Source of the DNA: JALSHZ01 sp964614535
GTDB taxonomy: Bacteria > Pseudomonadota > Gammaproteobacteria > UWMA-0217
Direction of reading: 5' to 3'
Assembly (NCBI GenBank): GCA_964614535.1
Contig: CAZTOZ010000018.1
Span: 19,652-83,651, forward strand
DNA: 64,000 bases
Under the pieces are notes generated by a model. It saw only the letters and a list, made by a program, of their open reading frames with translations, searched no databases and was not told the origin of the DNA. The position numbers and the translations under genes were made by a program. Shown in pieces: positions 34,794-44,180 of the stretch. Every line of letters begins with the position of its first letter. Positions within the stretch are counted from its first letter, which is position 1.

Positions 34794-35543
34794 TCATTTG
34801 GTGGGGTTGCATACCGGGCAGGCCGGATCTTTCGGCAGCCCGATCACCCGCCACTCCATGTTGAGTACGTCCATCAGCAGCAGTTTGCCGGTGAGTGTCG
34901 GCAGCCCCAGCAGGAGCTTGAGCACTTCGCAGGCCTGAATACTGCCGATGATGCCTGGCGCCGGGGCGAGCACGCCGATGCGCGAGCAGGTTTCTCCCTC
35001 CCCCTCGGCCACCGGTTTGTAGAGGCACTGGTAGCAGGGTGACGTCGCATCGCGACTGTCGAAGACGCTGACCTGCCCCTCGAACTGGATGACGCCACCG
35101 GAGACCAGTGGGGTACGGTGGGCGACGCAGGCGCGATTGAGTTCGAACCGGGTGGAGAAGTTGTCGCTGCAATCGACGACGACGTCGGCGGCGGCCACCT
35201 CTGTGCCGAGCTCCTCCCCTTCCAGCGCCCGCGCCAGTGCCGTCACCTCTACGTCGGGGTTGAGACGGGCGATCGACTCGGCGGCGGAGGTGACCTTGAA
35301 TTTGCCGATGTCGGCGGTGTCGTGGATGACTTGGCGCTGCAGATTGGAGAGATCGACGACATCGAAGTCACTGAGCACCAACCGACCGATGCCGGCAGCC
35401 GCGAGATACTGCGCCACCGGCGCGCCAAGCCCGCCCATGCCGATGACGAGCACGCGCGCGGCAAGCAATTTCTCCTGCCCGGCCTCGCCGATATTGTCGA
35501 GCAGCATCTGTCGGCTGTAGCGTTCCCGCTGACCCGGATTCAT
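34794..35543 (-). CDS. moeB: Molybdopterin-synthase adenylyltransferase (MoeB/ThiF family)
   Basis: A 249-residue E1-like enzyme that adenylates the C-terminal glycine of MoaD or ThiS. The nucleotide-binding loop is VIGMGGLGAPVAQYLAAAG, with DFDVVDLSNLQRQ and DCSDNFSTRFELNRAC. Zinc ligands are CYQC and CPVC. TCSRIGVLAPAPGIIGS is the crossover loop region. Family members for molybdopterin, thiamine and tRNA thiolation are hard to separate, so MoeB is the default. It overlaps pdxA by ATGA and is the last gene of the lptD operon. Confidence 0.9.
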   Translation of the reverse strand: MNPGQRERYSRQMLLDNIGEAGQEKLLAARVLVIGMGGLGAPVAQYLAAAGIGRLVLSDFDVVDLSNLQRQVIHDTADIGKFKVTSAAESIARLNPDVEVTALARALEGEELGTEVAAADVVVDCSDNFSTRFELNRACVAHRTPLVSGGVIQFEGQVSVFDSRDATSPCYQCLYKPVAEGEGETCSRIGVLAPAPGIIGSIQACEVLKLLLGLPTLTGKLLLMDVLNMEWRVIGLPKDPACPVCNPTK

Positions 35544-36490
35544 GCCAGCACCCTCGCCGCCGCCAGTGCCGCCCGCAACGAGCCGCTCTCGGCCCGACCG
35601 CTACCGGCCAGCGCCAGCGCGGTACCGTGATCCACCGAGGTGCGCACGATCGGCAGCCCCAGGGTCACATTGACGGCTCGGCCGAACCCGGCGTGCTTGA
35701 GCACCGGCAATCCCTGATCGTGATACATCGCCAACACCGCATCGGCGCCGTCGAGCAGACGCGGCGTGAACAGCGTGTCGGCCGGCAGCGGGCCGACCAG
35801 ATCCATGCCCTGGCGGCGCAGCGATTCGAGTACCGGCGTGATGATCTCGATCTCCTCGCGGCCGAGGTGGCCATCCTCTCCGGCGTGGGGATTGAGCCCG
35901 CAGACGAGGATACGCGGCGCATCGATGCGAAAGCGGCTCTGCAGGTCGTGATGGAGAATGGTCAGAACGGTGATGAGCCGTTCGGCGGTGATGGCGTCGG
36001 CCACGGCGCGCAACGGCAGATGGGTGGTGGCCAGGGCGACGCGGAAGCTGTCCGCCATCAGCATCATCACCGGATGGCCCTCGCCGCAGCGATCGGCCAG
36101 ATACTCGGTGTGTCCGGTGAAGGCGACCCCCGCTTCGTTGATGATGCCCTTGTGTACCGGCGCGGTCACCAGCGCGGAGAACTCACCACCGAGACAGCCC
36201 TCGACGGCCCGGTCGAGGGTGTCGAGCACATAGCGGGCATTGCCGGCATCGAGCCGCCCCGGGGTGACCGCCACCGGCAACGTCACCGGCAGCACCGTCA
36301 ACGCACCGGGGCGACGCTCCCCATACTCGACGATCGCCACATGCCGGCCGAGCTGGGCGGCGCGCTGCGCCAACAACCGCGGGTCGGCGATGACGACGAC
36401 ATCGTCCAGCGCCGGATCACCGGCCAGCCGCACCACCAGATCGGGGCCGATGCCAGCGGGCTCGCCCGGCGTCAGCGCAACGGGTTTCAA
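35540..36490 (-). CDS. pdxA: 4-hydroxythreonine-4-phosphate dehydrogenase
   Basis: A 316-residue NAD-dependent dehydrogenase of the DXP-dependent vitamin B6 pathway. LTPGEPAGIGPDL begins the family, VTAPVHKGIINEAG and FTGHTEYLADRCG carry substrate and metal contacts, and LNPHAGEDGHLGREE, MYHDQGLPVLKH and PIVRTSVDHGTALALAG follow. It overlaps surA by ATGA, the order lptD-surA-pdxA being that of E. coli. Confidence 0.97.
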   Translation of the reverse strand: MKPVALTPGEPAGIGPDLVVRLAGDPALDDVVVIADPRLLAQRAAQLGRHVAIVEYGERRPGALTVLPVTLPVAVTPGRLDAGNARYVLDTLDRAVEGCLGGEFSALVTAPVHKGIINEAGVAFTGHTEYLADRCGEGHPVMMLMADSFRVALATTHLPLRAVADAITAERLITVLTILHHDLQSRFRIDAPRILVCGLNPHAGEDGHLGREEIEIITPVLESLRRQGMDLVGPLPADTLFTPRLLDGADAVLAMYHDQGLPVLKHAGFGRAVNVTLGLPIVRTSVDHGTALALAGSGRAESGSLRAALAAARVLA

Positions 36491-37794
36491 CTGCCGGCCT
36501 CTTCCGCCCGCAGCCCCGGCAGCCGGTATTCGACGAACGATTCGTTGCGCAGGCGCCGCAACCAGAGCTCCAGCGCCTCCTCCTGCTTCTGTTTGACGAG
36601 GAAGGCGCGGGCGCGCTGGCGCAGCACATCTTCCTGAATCGGCGCGATCCGCCGCTCCTGCAGCTGGACGATGTGCCAGCCGAACTTCGACTGGAACGGC
36701 TGGCTGATTTCACCCGGCTCGAGCATCGCCAGCGTCTTCTCGAACGCCGGAACATAGGTACCGGGAATGGCCCAGCCCAGATCCCCCCCCTGTTTGGCGC
36801 TGCCCTCGTCGTCGGAATACTGTTTGGCGAGTTTGGCGAAATCCTCACCACGTTCGATTCGCGCGCGCAGCGTCGCCAGCGTCTCGCGTGCCTTGGCGTC
36901 GGTCATCACATCGTTGGTGGTGATGAGAATGTGGCGCGCGCGACTCTGCTCGACCTTGGGCGTGGCGGCGTCGCTCTCGACCGCCTCCACCTTGATGATG
37001 TGGAAGCCGCTGGGACTGTGGATCACCGGGCTGACCTGCCCGGCCTTCATCTTGCGAACCGTATCGGCGAACAACGTCGGCAGCTCGTCACCGGCGCGCC
37101 AGCCCAGATCGCCCCCCTTGAGCGCATTGCTACCGTTGGAGAACGACGCCGCCAGGCGGGCGAAGTCCCCCCCCTCGACGGCCCGCTGGCGAATCTTCTC
37201 CGCCTTGGCACGCGCCTTTTCGAGCTGTTGCGGCGATGCCGCCTCCGGCACCGCGATCAGGATGTGCCGCAGCCGGTAGCGCTTGTTGGCGCCCTGCTGG
37301 GCCTTGTTGGTGGCGAGCAGGTCGTCGATCTCCCGGTCGCTGACGTTCACCTGCCCACCGCGCACCCGTTTGTGCAGTTGCGAGATGATCAATTCGCGGC
37401 GGATCTTTTCACGGAAGGCATCGAAGTCCAGCCCCTCGGCCTGCAACGCCCGCCGGAAACGCGGCAGATCCATCTTGTTCTCCGCGGCGATGCGGCGAAT
37501 GGCCTGATCGAGCTGGGTGTCGTCCACCCGGATGCCCATGCGCTTGGCACGCTGGACCTGGAGACTCTCGAGGATCATCGCGTCGAGCACCTGCTTGAGC
37601 AGCAGCTTGCGTTCCGGCGCCCCGCCCTCCGCCCCGGACAGCTCGCCGGCGACGATCTTCATCTGCATCTCCAGCTCACTGCGGGGGATGGCCTCCTTGC
37701 CCGCCACCGCCACCACCTCGTCCACCCACTGCACCGCCATGGCGCCCAGCGGCAGCATCAGCCATGCCAGTGCCACCCAGATTCTATTCATCAT
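36487..37794 (-). CDS. surA: Periplasmic chaperone/peptidyl-prolyl isomerase SurA
   Basis: A 435-residue periplasmic chaperone for outer-membrane proteins. A signal peptide (hydrophobic to about residue 21, PLGAMAVQ) precedes the N-terminal chaperone domain with AVAGKEAIPRSELE. Two parvulin (PpiC) domains follow at about 170-275 and 285-385, each with a GGDLGW motif, then the short C-terminal helix (EEALELWLRRLRNESFVEYRL). It overlaps lptD, one of its main clients, by 11 bases. Confidence 0.97.
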   Translation of the reverse strand: MMNRIWVALAWLMLPLGAMAVQWVDEVVAVAGKEAIPRSELEMQMKIVAGELSGAEGGAPERKLLLKQVLDAMILESLQVQRAKRMGIRVDDTQLDQAIRRIAAENKMDLPRFRRALQAEGLDFDAFREKIRRELIISQLHKRVRGGQVNVSDREIDDLLATNKAQQGANKRYRLRHILIAVPEAASPQQLEKARAKAEKIRQRAVEGGDFARLAASFSNGSNALKGGDLGWRAGDELPTLFADTVRKMKAGQVSPVIHSPSGFHIIKVEAVESDAATPKVEQSRARHILITTNDVMTDAKARETLATLRARIERGEDFAKLAKQYSDDEGSAKQGGDLGWAIPGTYVPAFEKTLAMLEPGEISQPFQSKFGWHIVQLQERRIAPIQEDVLRQRARAFLVKQKQEEALELWLRRLRNESFVEYRLPGLRAEEAGS

Positions 37795-39994
37795 TGATTT
37801 GGTATCCCGAAATACTCTGCTCGATCAGGCTGCTTCCCGTCCCGAAGGAGGCCAGCCCCTTGAGAACCAGTTGCAGATAGAAGCCGTTATTATATTCCTC
37901 CTGCTCGTCGAGGATATAGCGGCGCGACATCAGCCGTGCCTTCCAGCAACAACTCTCGTACTCCAGCCCCGCAATCACCTCCAGATCGAGGTCGCGGGTG
38001 TGGGAGTAGAGCCAGCGCCCCAGAAACCGCCAGTTGCGATTGAGCGGCCAGGCCCAGGAGATCGCAGTCTGGTTGACGTCGTCAGCGCGACGAAAACGAT
38101 GTTCGATGTTGGCGACACGATTCCCCTCCCCCCGATAACCCAGATTCGCCGTCGCCACCTCGGCTTGGTTCAGCCGGCTGTCGCTGACCAGATGGCCGCT
38201 GACCACCCAGTGCCTCCAGGGCGCGCCGGTCAGCTCGATCAGGTAGTTGGAGCGCGACGCCGTCTGCGGCGATTCGCCCGGCAGTACCACCCGCCGATCC
38301 GCGAAATAGTGGATCTGGCCGACGCTGGCCCGCAGCAGTTCCCGGCCGCTGGCGTTGTCGAACATGCGGCTGGTCAGCGCCGTGGTGAGCTGGTTGGCGT
38401 CACCGATGCGATCCAGCCCGCTGAAGCGGTTGCCACGGAACAGGCTGGAGAAGATGAAGGCCGGCTCATTGCTGTCGAACACCGGAATATCGCTCTGATC
38501 GCGATAGGGGGCGTAGAGATAGAACAGCCTCGGCTCCAGCGTCAGCGTCTTGTCGCCGGCGATGCCACGCTCGAAGATGAGCCCACTGTCCAGCGACGCC
38601 ACCGGCAACTCCCGCTCGATGGTTCGCGCCGGCTCGTCGGCAAAGGCGTCGATGTCGTACCAGGTATAGCGCCACGACAGCATCGGGCGGGCGAAGACCC
38701 CCGGCGTGGCCCAATGGTAGGCGAGCGCTGGCGCCACGTCGAAGCGGCGCCCCTCCACCGCGTGGCGGTGGGCGAAACGGGTGATGTCAGTGGTCACGCT
38801 GAGCCGCAGACGCTCGTCGAACAGCGGCAACACCCCGTCCGCCGTCACCTGCGGCAGCCGCTTGTAGGGACGCTCGGCCAGCGGAATCGTCGGGTCGATG
38901 GTCTGATAGACCTGATGGCGGATCACCCCACGCCAGTGCCGCGACTGATAGAGCAGATCGGCATAACGCGCCAGGTGCGTCAGGCTGGTGCTGTCGAGTC
39001 CGCTGGAGAAGTCGGTGAGATAGTCGTCATCCGAGACCACCGATCCGGCCAGCTTCAGATTCCAGTGACGCGACAGGCGGCTCTCGTGATGCAGCGCATA
39101 GCGATAGCGCGCCTCGCCGGTGAGCCGGTCGTCGTCCAGATACTCCAGATTGAGGCGGCTTCGGGTATTGCGGCCGAGATAGCGGAACTCGTCCTCCAGC
39201 ATTACGCCACGCTTCTCCATGAAACGTGGCGTGATGGTCATGTCGTAGTTGGGCGCCATGTTCCAATAGAACGGCTGCGACAGTTGCACCCCCGACTGGT
39301 CCGACGAACCGAGCACTGGGTAGAGCAGGCCGCTGCGGCGCTTGTCGTCGATGGGAAAGCTGATCCACGGCAGATAGACCAGCGGCACCCCCATGAAACG
39401 CAGGGTCGCGCGCTGCGCCGTGCCCTGGCCGCTGTCGCGGTCGAGGTGGATCTTGCGGGCCTCGATCACCCAGTCCGGGTCATCGGCCTCGCAGCTGCTG
39501 TAGCTCGCCTGGCGCAAGGTGAGCGACGATTCGCCGGTCACCACCCGGGTGGCGCGACCGAAGGCGTGGCGCTCCGGCAACGCATAGGACACGTCGTCGA
39601 ACACCCCACTGCGGTCCGCCTCGGAGAGCACTGCCGAGTCGCTGCGGATCAGCAGCCCGTCGGTGCGCAGTTCGATATTCCCGGCGGCCTCGAAACGACG
39701 TGGCGCCTCCAGCACCCGCACCCGGTCCGCGCGCAGCAGCTTCCCCTGCCCCCGCAGCTCCACGGCGCCATCGAACAGCAACGCATCGCGACCGCTGCTG
39801 CTGAGCGATTCGGCACTGACGCGAATCGCCTCCCCGCTGGCGAGGGCGGCGTCGAAACCGGCCGCGATCGACGCATCGTGGGTGGCACAATAGCTCCAGT
39901 CCGGCGCGGCGGTCACCGGCCACGGCATTGCCACCGCCGCCAGCAGCGACCAAAGCCGGAAAATGTAACAATGGCGGTGACAATTCAATGACAT
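37784..39994 (-). CDS. lptD: LPS-assembly protein LptD
   Basis: A 736-residue outer-membrane beta-barrel that with LptE inserts LPS into the outer leaflet. A signal peptide ends near AAPDW; an OstA-type periplasmic domain (about 50-180) is followed by the barrel. Four mature-region cysteines match the family disulfide pattern: Cys36, one in SSCEADDPDW, and an adjacent pair in YESCCWKARLMSRRY near the C-terminus. LptA, B and C are encoded at 2.9-4.6 kb; lptE is not in the window. It heads the lptD-surA-pdxA-moeB operon. Confidence 0.96.
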   Translation of the reverse strand: MSLNCHRHCYIFRLWSLLAAVAMPWPVTAAPDWSYCATHDASIAAGFDAALASGEAIRVSAESLSSSGRDALLFDGAVELRGQGKLLRADRVRVLEAPRRFEAAGNIELRTDGLLIRSDSAVLSEADRSGVFDDVSYALPERHAFGRATRVVTGESSLTLRQASYSSCEADDPDWVIEARKIHLDRDSGQGTAQRATLRFMGVPLVYLPWISFPIDDKRRSGLLYPVLGSSDQSGVQLSQPFYWNMAPNYDMTITPRFMEKRGVMLEDEFRYLGRNTRSRLNLEYLDDDRLTGEARYRYALHHESRLSRHWNLKLAGSVVSDDDYLTDFSSGLDSTSLTHLARYADLLYQSRHWRGVIRHQVYQTIDPTIPLAERPYKRLPQVTADGVLPLFDERLRLSVTTDITRFAHRHAVEGRRFDVAPALAYHWATPGVFARPMLSWRYTWYDIDAFADEPARTIERELPVASLDSGLIFERGIAGDKTLTLEPRLFYLYAPYRDQSDIPVFDSNEPAFIFSSLFRGNRFSGLDRIGDANQLTTALTSRMFDNASGRELLRASVGQIHYFADRRVVLPGESPQTASRSNYLIELTGAPWRHWVVSGHLVSDSRLNQAEVATANLGYRGEGNRVANIEHRFRRADDVNQTAISWAWPLNRNWRFLGRWLYSHTRDLDLEVIAGLEYESCCWKARLMSRRYILDEQEEYNNGFYLQLVLKGLASFGTGSSLIEQSISGYQINDE

Positions 39995-40203
39995 AGGGGA
40001 GCGGCCGGGGGGACGCGAAACTTATACGCGAAGGGCCGGCAGCGGGCAAGGGGGTGGCCGGGCCACGCGCGCCCGCGAACGCGACACGCCAGCGGGCATT
40101 GTCGTTGCCGGCCCATGCGGTAGACTGGCGGTTTTGCCCACCCGACCACAGCGATGGCAACCACCGAGCCGGCCCCGGATCACAAACAGAACCTCCGCTG
40201 AAG

Positions 40204-42039
40204 ATGGGCCACCGACGCATCGACATCAAGGACATCCCGCTGGAGCAGGCGCTGTTCGGCTCGCGCTTGCTGGCGCTGCTGTTCATCGTCCTGCTGCTGA
40301 CCGGGATGCTGGTGTGGCGGATGATCAACCTGCAGGTCATCGACAGCAGCCGCTATCAGGCATTGGCCCAGAACAACCGGGTGCGCGTCTCGCCATTGCC
40401 GCCGACGCGCGGCCTGATCTACGACCGCAACCATACGATCATCGCCGAGAACCTGCCGTCGTTCAGCCTGGAGATCACCCCGGCGCTGACCGGCGATCTG
40501 GGCAACACGCTCGAACGACTGAAGCGGATCCTCGACATCGACGAGGAAGACATCCAGAAGTTCCACGCCCTGCGCCGCGCCCGGTCGAGCCACGCCAGCA
40601 CGCCGCTGCTGGTGGGCATGAGCGAAACCCAGGTGGCCCGTTTTCACGTCAACCGGCGCGACTTCCCCGGCGTGGCGGTGCAGGCCCGAACCCGCCGCCA
40701 CTACCCCCACGGCGATACCTTCGCCCATGTGCTGGGCCACGTCGGCCGGATCAACGCCCGCGACATCGAGCGGGTCGACACGGCCAACTATCGCGGCACC
40801 GCGCGGATCGGCAAGACCGGCATCGAACGCCAATACGAGGAGATCCTCCACGGCACCACCGGCTTTCGTCACGACGAGGTCAATGCCCAGGGCAAGTTCA
40901 TCCGCGAGCTGTCGCGGGTACCGCCGGTCAGCGGCACCAGCCTGGTGCTGACCGTCGATCTGCAACTGCAACGCACCGCCATCGAGGCCATGGGCGACAA
41001 CACCGGCGCCATCGTCGCGATCGATCCCCGCAACGGCGAGGTGCTGGCGCTGGTCAGCCTGCCCACCTTCGACCCCAACCCGTTCGTCAACGGTATCTCG
41101 CGGCGGGACTACGCCCTGCTGCGCGACAATCCACTGCGCCCGCTGTTCAACCGCGCGGTACAAGGACAATACCCGCCCGGCTCGACGATCAAGATGCTCA
41201 CCGCGCTGGCGGGGCTGGAGGCCGGCACCATCACGCCACGGCAGAAGATGTACGCCACCGGCTACTACCAGATCCCCAACGATCCGCGCAAATACCGCGA
41301 CTGGAACCGCGCCGGTCACGGCTGGATCGATCTGGCCGATGCCATTGCCCGCTCGTCGGACGTCTATTTCTACGATCTGGCCTACAAGACCGGCATCGAC
41401 CGGCTGGCCCCGATGTTCCGCCGCTTCGGCCTCGGGAGCCGTACCGGCATTGACCTGCCCGGCGAGGCGGCGGGCCTGACACCGTCCCGGCAGTGGAAGA
41501 GGAAGCGCTACGACAAGCGCTGGTTTCCGGGCGAGACGCTGATCTCCGCCATCGGCCAGGGGTATATGCTGGCCACCCCGGTACAGTTGGCGAAGATGAC
41601 CGCCTGCATCGCCACCCGCGGGCGCTGTCCGCAACCCCACCTGCTGAAGCAACGCCTGCCCGGTGACAGCGGGACACCGCCGGCCACGGCGGCACGGATC
41701 GAACTCTCCGATCCCAAGCACTGGACGGTGATCATCGATGCGATGCGGAAGGTCATCACCGATCCCCACGGCACCGGCCGGCGCATCCGCGACGGGCTGA
41801 AGTGGCCGATCGCCGGCAAGACCGGCACGTCGCAGGTCTTCGGTCTCAAGGAGGACGAAGACTACGATGCCGAAACGCTGGAGCGCCACCTGCGCGATCA
41901 CGCCCTCTTCGTCGGCTACGCGCCGGTGGAGGATCCGCGTATCGCGGTCGCCGTGATCGTCGAGCACGGCGGTCACGGCGGCGTCACCGCGGCGCCGATC
42001 GGGCGCAGGATCATCGACGACTGGATGGCACGCCAATGA
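40204..42039 (+). CDS. mrdA: Penicillin-binding protein 2 (elongasome transpeptidase)
   Basis: A 611-residue class B PBP. One N-terminal transmembrane helix (about 20-40) precedes the dimerisation domain (RGLIYDRNHTIIAENLPSF) and the transpeptidase domain. Active-site motifs are STIK with Ser327, the SSD triad in ARSSDVYF, and KTGT starting at Lys539. It crosslinks peptidoglycan for cell elongation with RodA, whose gene overlaps by ATGA. mreB, mreC and mreD, often just upstream, are absent here; lptD diverges instead. A tiny 15-codon frame (40154-40201) ends 2 bases before this start. Confidence 0.97.
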   Translation: MGHRRIDIKDIPLEQALFGSRLLALLFIVLLLTGMLVWRMINLQVIDSSRYQALAQNNRVRVSPLPPTRGLIYDRNHTIIAENLPSFSLEITPALTGDLGNTLERLKRILDIDEEDIQKFHALRRARSSHASTPLLVGMSETQVARFHVNRRDFPGVAVQARTRRHYPHGDTFAHVLGHVGRINARDIERVDTANYRGTARIGKTGIERQYEEILHGTTGFRHDEVNAQGKFIRELSRVPPVSGTSLVLTVDLQLQRTAIEAMGDNTGAIVAIDPRNGEVLALVSLPTFDPNPFVNGISRRDYALLRDNPLRPLFNRAVQGQYPPGSTIKMLTALAGLEAGTITPRQKMYATGYYQIPNDPRKYRDWNRAGHGWIDLADAIARSSDVYFYDLAYKTGIDRLAPMFRRFGLGSRTGIDLPGEAAGLTPSRQWKRKRYDKRWFPGETLISAIGQGYMLATPVQLAKMTACIATRGRCPQPHLLKQRLPGDSGTPPATAARIELSDPKHWTVIIDAMRKVITDPHGTGRRIRDGLKWPIAGKTGTSQVFGLKEDEDYDAETLERHLRDHALFVGYAPVEDPRIAVAVIVEHGGHGGVTAAPIGRRIIDDWMARQ

Positions 42040-43154
42040 TCGATCCCAACCCTCCCCATCGCGGCCTGCTGCAGACGGTGTTCGACCGCCTCAACCTCGA
42101 TCCGGTGCTGTTCGCCGCCATCGTCGGGCTGGGCGCCGTCGGGCTGCTGGTGCTCTACAGCGCCTCGGGGGGAAACCTCGACGTGGTCACGCGGCAGGGC
42201 ATCCGGCTGGGGCTGGCGCTGCTGGTGATGATGGCGGTGGCAATGGTGCCACCACAGCTGCTCTACCAGTGGACGCCTTTCGTCTATGTGGTGGTCGTCG
42301 TGATGCTGCTGCTGGTGCCGCTGACCGGCAGTACCGGCAAGGGCGCGACCCGCTGGCTCGACATCGGCATCGTGCGCTTTCAGCCGGCGGAGCTGATGAA
42401 GATCGCCATGCCGATGATGATCGCCTTCTACTTCGCCGAGCGCCGGCTGCGGCCACGTTTTCGTGAACTGATGGTGGCGCTGGCGCTGGTGCTGGTGCCC
42501 ACGTTCGTCATCTTCATCCAACCTGACCTCGGCACCGCGCTGCTGATCGCCACCGCCGGGCTGACGGTCATCTTCCTCGCCGGCATCCCGTGGCGGACCG
42601 TGATGCTGACGATGCTCGGTGGCATCGCCGCGTTGCCGGTGCTGTGGCATTTCATGAAGCCCTACCAGCGGCGGCGCGTCGATACCTTCCTCCACCCCGA
42701 AAACGATCCGCTCGGCGCCGGGTACCACATCATCCAGTCGAAAATCGCCCTTGGCGCCGGCGGCCTCTCCGGACGTGGCTGGCTCAACGGCTCGCAGACC
42801 CAGCTCGATTTCCTGCCGGAACAGACCACCGATTTCATCTTCTCGGTCTTTGGCGAGGAGTTCGGGCTCTGGGGCGTGCTGCTGCTGTTCACGCTCTATC
42901 TGCTGATCGTGCTGCGCGGATTCTTCATCGCCTGGCACGCGCAGGACACCTATACGCGGCTGCTGGCGGCGAGCATCACGATGATTTTCTTCACCTATTT
43001 CTTCGTCAACGTGGGCATGGTCTCCGGCCTGCTGCCGGTGGTGGGGGTGCCGCTGCCCCTGATCAGCTATGGCGGATCGTCGATGGTGACGATCATGGTG
43101 GGCTTCGGTATCCTCATGGCCATCCATAGCGAAAAAAGACTACTGTCGAAATGA
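42036..43154 (+). CDS. rodA: Rod-shape SEDS glycosyltransferase RodA
   Basis: A 372-residue SEDS-family peptidoglycan polymerase with about ten transmembrane helices. LVLYSASGG, GATRWLDIGIVRFQPAELMKIAMP, the catalytic-site FIQPDLGTALL and PLPLISYGGSSM are family signatures. It works as a complex with PBP2. The ATG at 42036 overlaps the mrdA stop, and its own stop overlaps mltB by ATGA. Confidence 0.97.
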   Translation: MIDPNPPHRGLLQTVFDRLNLDPVLFAAIVGLGAVGLLVLYSASGGNLDVVTRQGIRLGLALLVMMAVAMVPPQLLYQWTPFVYVVVVVMLLLVPLTGSTGKGATRWLDIGIVRFQPAELMKIAMPMMIAFYFAERRLRPRFRELMVALALVLVPTFVIFIQPDLGTALLIATAGLTVIFLAGIPWRTVMLTMLGGIAALPVLWHFMKPYQRRRVDTFLHPENDPLGAGYHIIQSKIALGAGGLSGRGWLNGSQTQLDFLPEQTTDFIFSVFGEEFGLWGVLLLFTLYLLIVLRGFFIAWHAQDTYTRLLAASITMIFFTYFFVNVGMVSGLLPVVGVPLPLISYGGSSMVTIMVGFGILMAIHSEKRLLSK

Positions 43155-44155
43155 CCCTGCCGCGGCTGCTTCGGGCCACCCTGCTCCTCACCACACTCCT
43201 CCCCACCGGCAACGCGGGCATCATCCAGCGCGGTGACTATCTGCAACGGGACGACGTCCGTGCCTTCATCGACGACATGGCCCGCAGACACGCGCTGCCG
43301 GCCGAGCGGATCGAGTCGATCCTGGCCCAGGCCAGCCGCCAGGAGCGCGTGCTGGAGCTGATCTCGAAACCGGCCGAGAGCAAGCCGTGGCGTGACTACC
43401 GCCCCATCTTCGTCAACGACAGACGCATCCGCGCGGGCGTGCGCTTCTGGGAGGAGAACGAGCAACTGCTGGAGAACGCCGAGATCCGCTACGGCGTGCC
43501 ACCGCAGATCATCACCGCCATCATCGGCGTGGAAACCTTCTATGGAACCCGGATGGGCCGTTTTCCGGTGCTCGACTCACTGGCGACACTGGGTTTCGAC
43601 TATCCGCCCCGTGCCCGTTTCTTCAGCAAGGAACTGGAGCAGTTCATCCTGTTCACGCTGGAGGAGCAGATGGATCCCTTCTCCCTGCGGGGCTCCTATG
43701 CCGGGGCCATGGGGATGGGGCAGTTCATGCCCAGCTCCTATCGTCAGTACGCGGTGGACTTCGACCACGATGGCCGGCGCGATCTGTTCGACAACAACGC
43801 CGACGCCATCGGCTCCGTGGCCAACTATTTCGCCCGCCACCAGTGGCACCAGGGGGGGCGAATCGCCACCCGCGCCCGCGTCCAGGGCAAGCGCTACAAG
43901 CGTCTGAAGGCCAACGAGCGCACGCCGCGCTACACGGTGGGCGCATTGAAAAAGGCCGGGGTGACGCCATCGACGCCGCTGCCCGACGGCGAAAAGGTCA
44001 GTTTCCTCGCGCTCGAGGGCAAGGGAGGCAGAGAGTTCTGGCTTGGCCACCACAATTTTTTTGTCATCACGCAGTACAACCATAGCGTAAAATACGCGCT
44101 GGCCGTTTATGAACTCAGCGAAGCCATCAAAGCCCGGCGCGAAGCCGGTCGCTGA
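43151..44155 (+). CDS. mltB: Lytic murein transglycosylase B
   Basis: A 334-residue lytic transglycosylase cleaving the MurNAc-GlcNAc bond with anhydro-MurNAc formation. The catalytic acid is Glu128 in ITAIIGVETFYGTRMG. GAMGMGQFMPSSYRQYAVDFDHDGRRDLF is typical of the MltB group. The N-terminus is a signal peptide (to about residue 22) without a lipobox cysteine, so it is probably soluble or weakly attached, unlike E. coli MltB lipoprotein. Confidence 0.95.
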   Translation: MTLPRLLRATLLLTTLLPTGNAGIIQRGDYLQRDDVRAFIDDMARRHALPAERIESILAQASRQERVLELISKPAESKPWRDYRPIFVNDRRIRAGVRFWEENEQLLENAEIRYGVPPQIITAIIGVETFYGTRMGRFPVLDSLATLGFDYPPRARFFSKELEQFILFTLEEQMDPFSLRGSYAGAMGMGQFMPSSYRQYAVDFDHDGRRDLFDNNADAIGSVANYFARHQWHQGGRIATRARVQGKRYKRLKANERTPRYTVGALKKAGVTPSTPLPDGEKVSFLALEGKGGREFWLGHHNFFVITQYNHSVKYALAVYELSEAIKARREAGR

Positions 44156-44180
44156 GCAACCCATTGGATGACCATCGACC

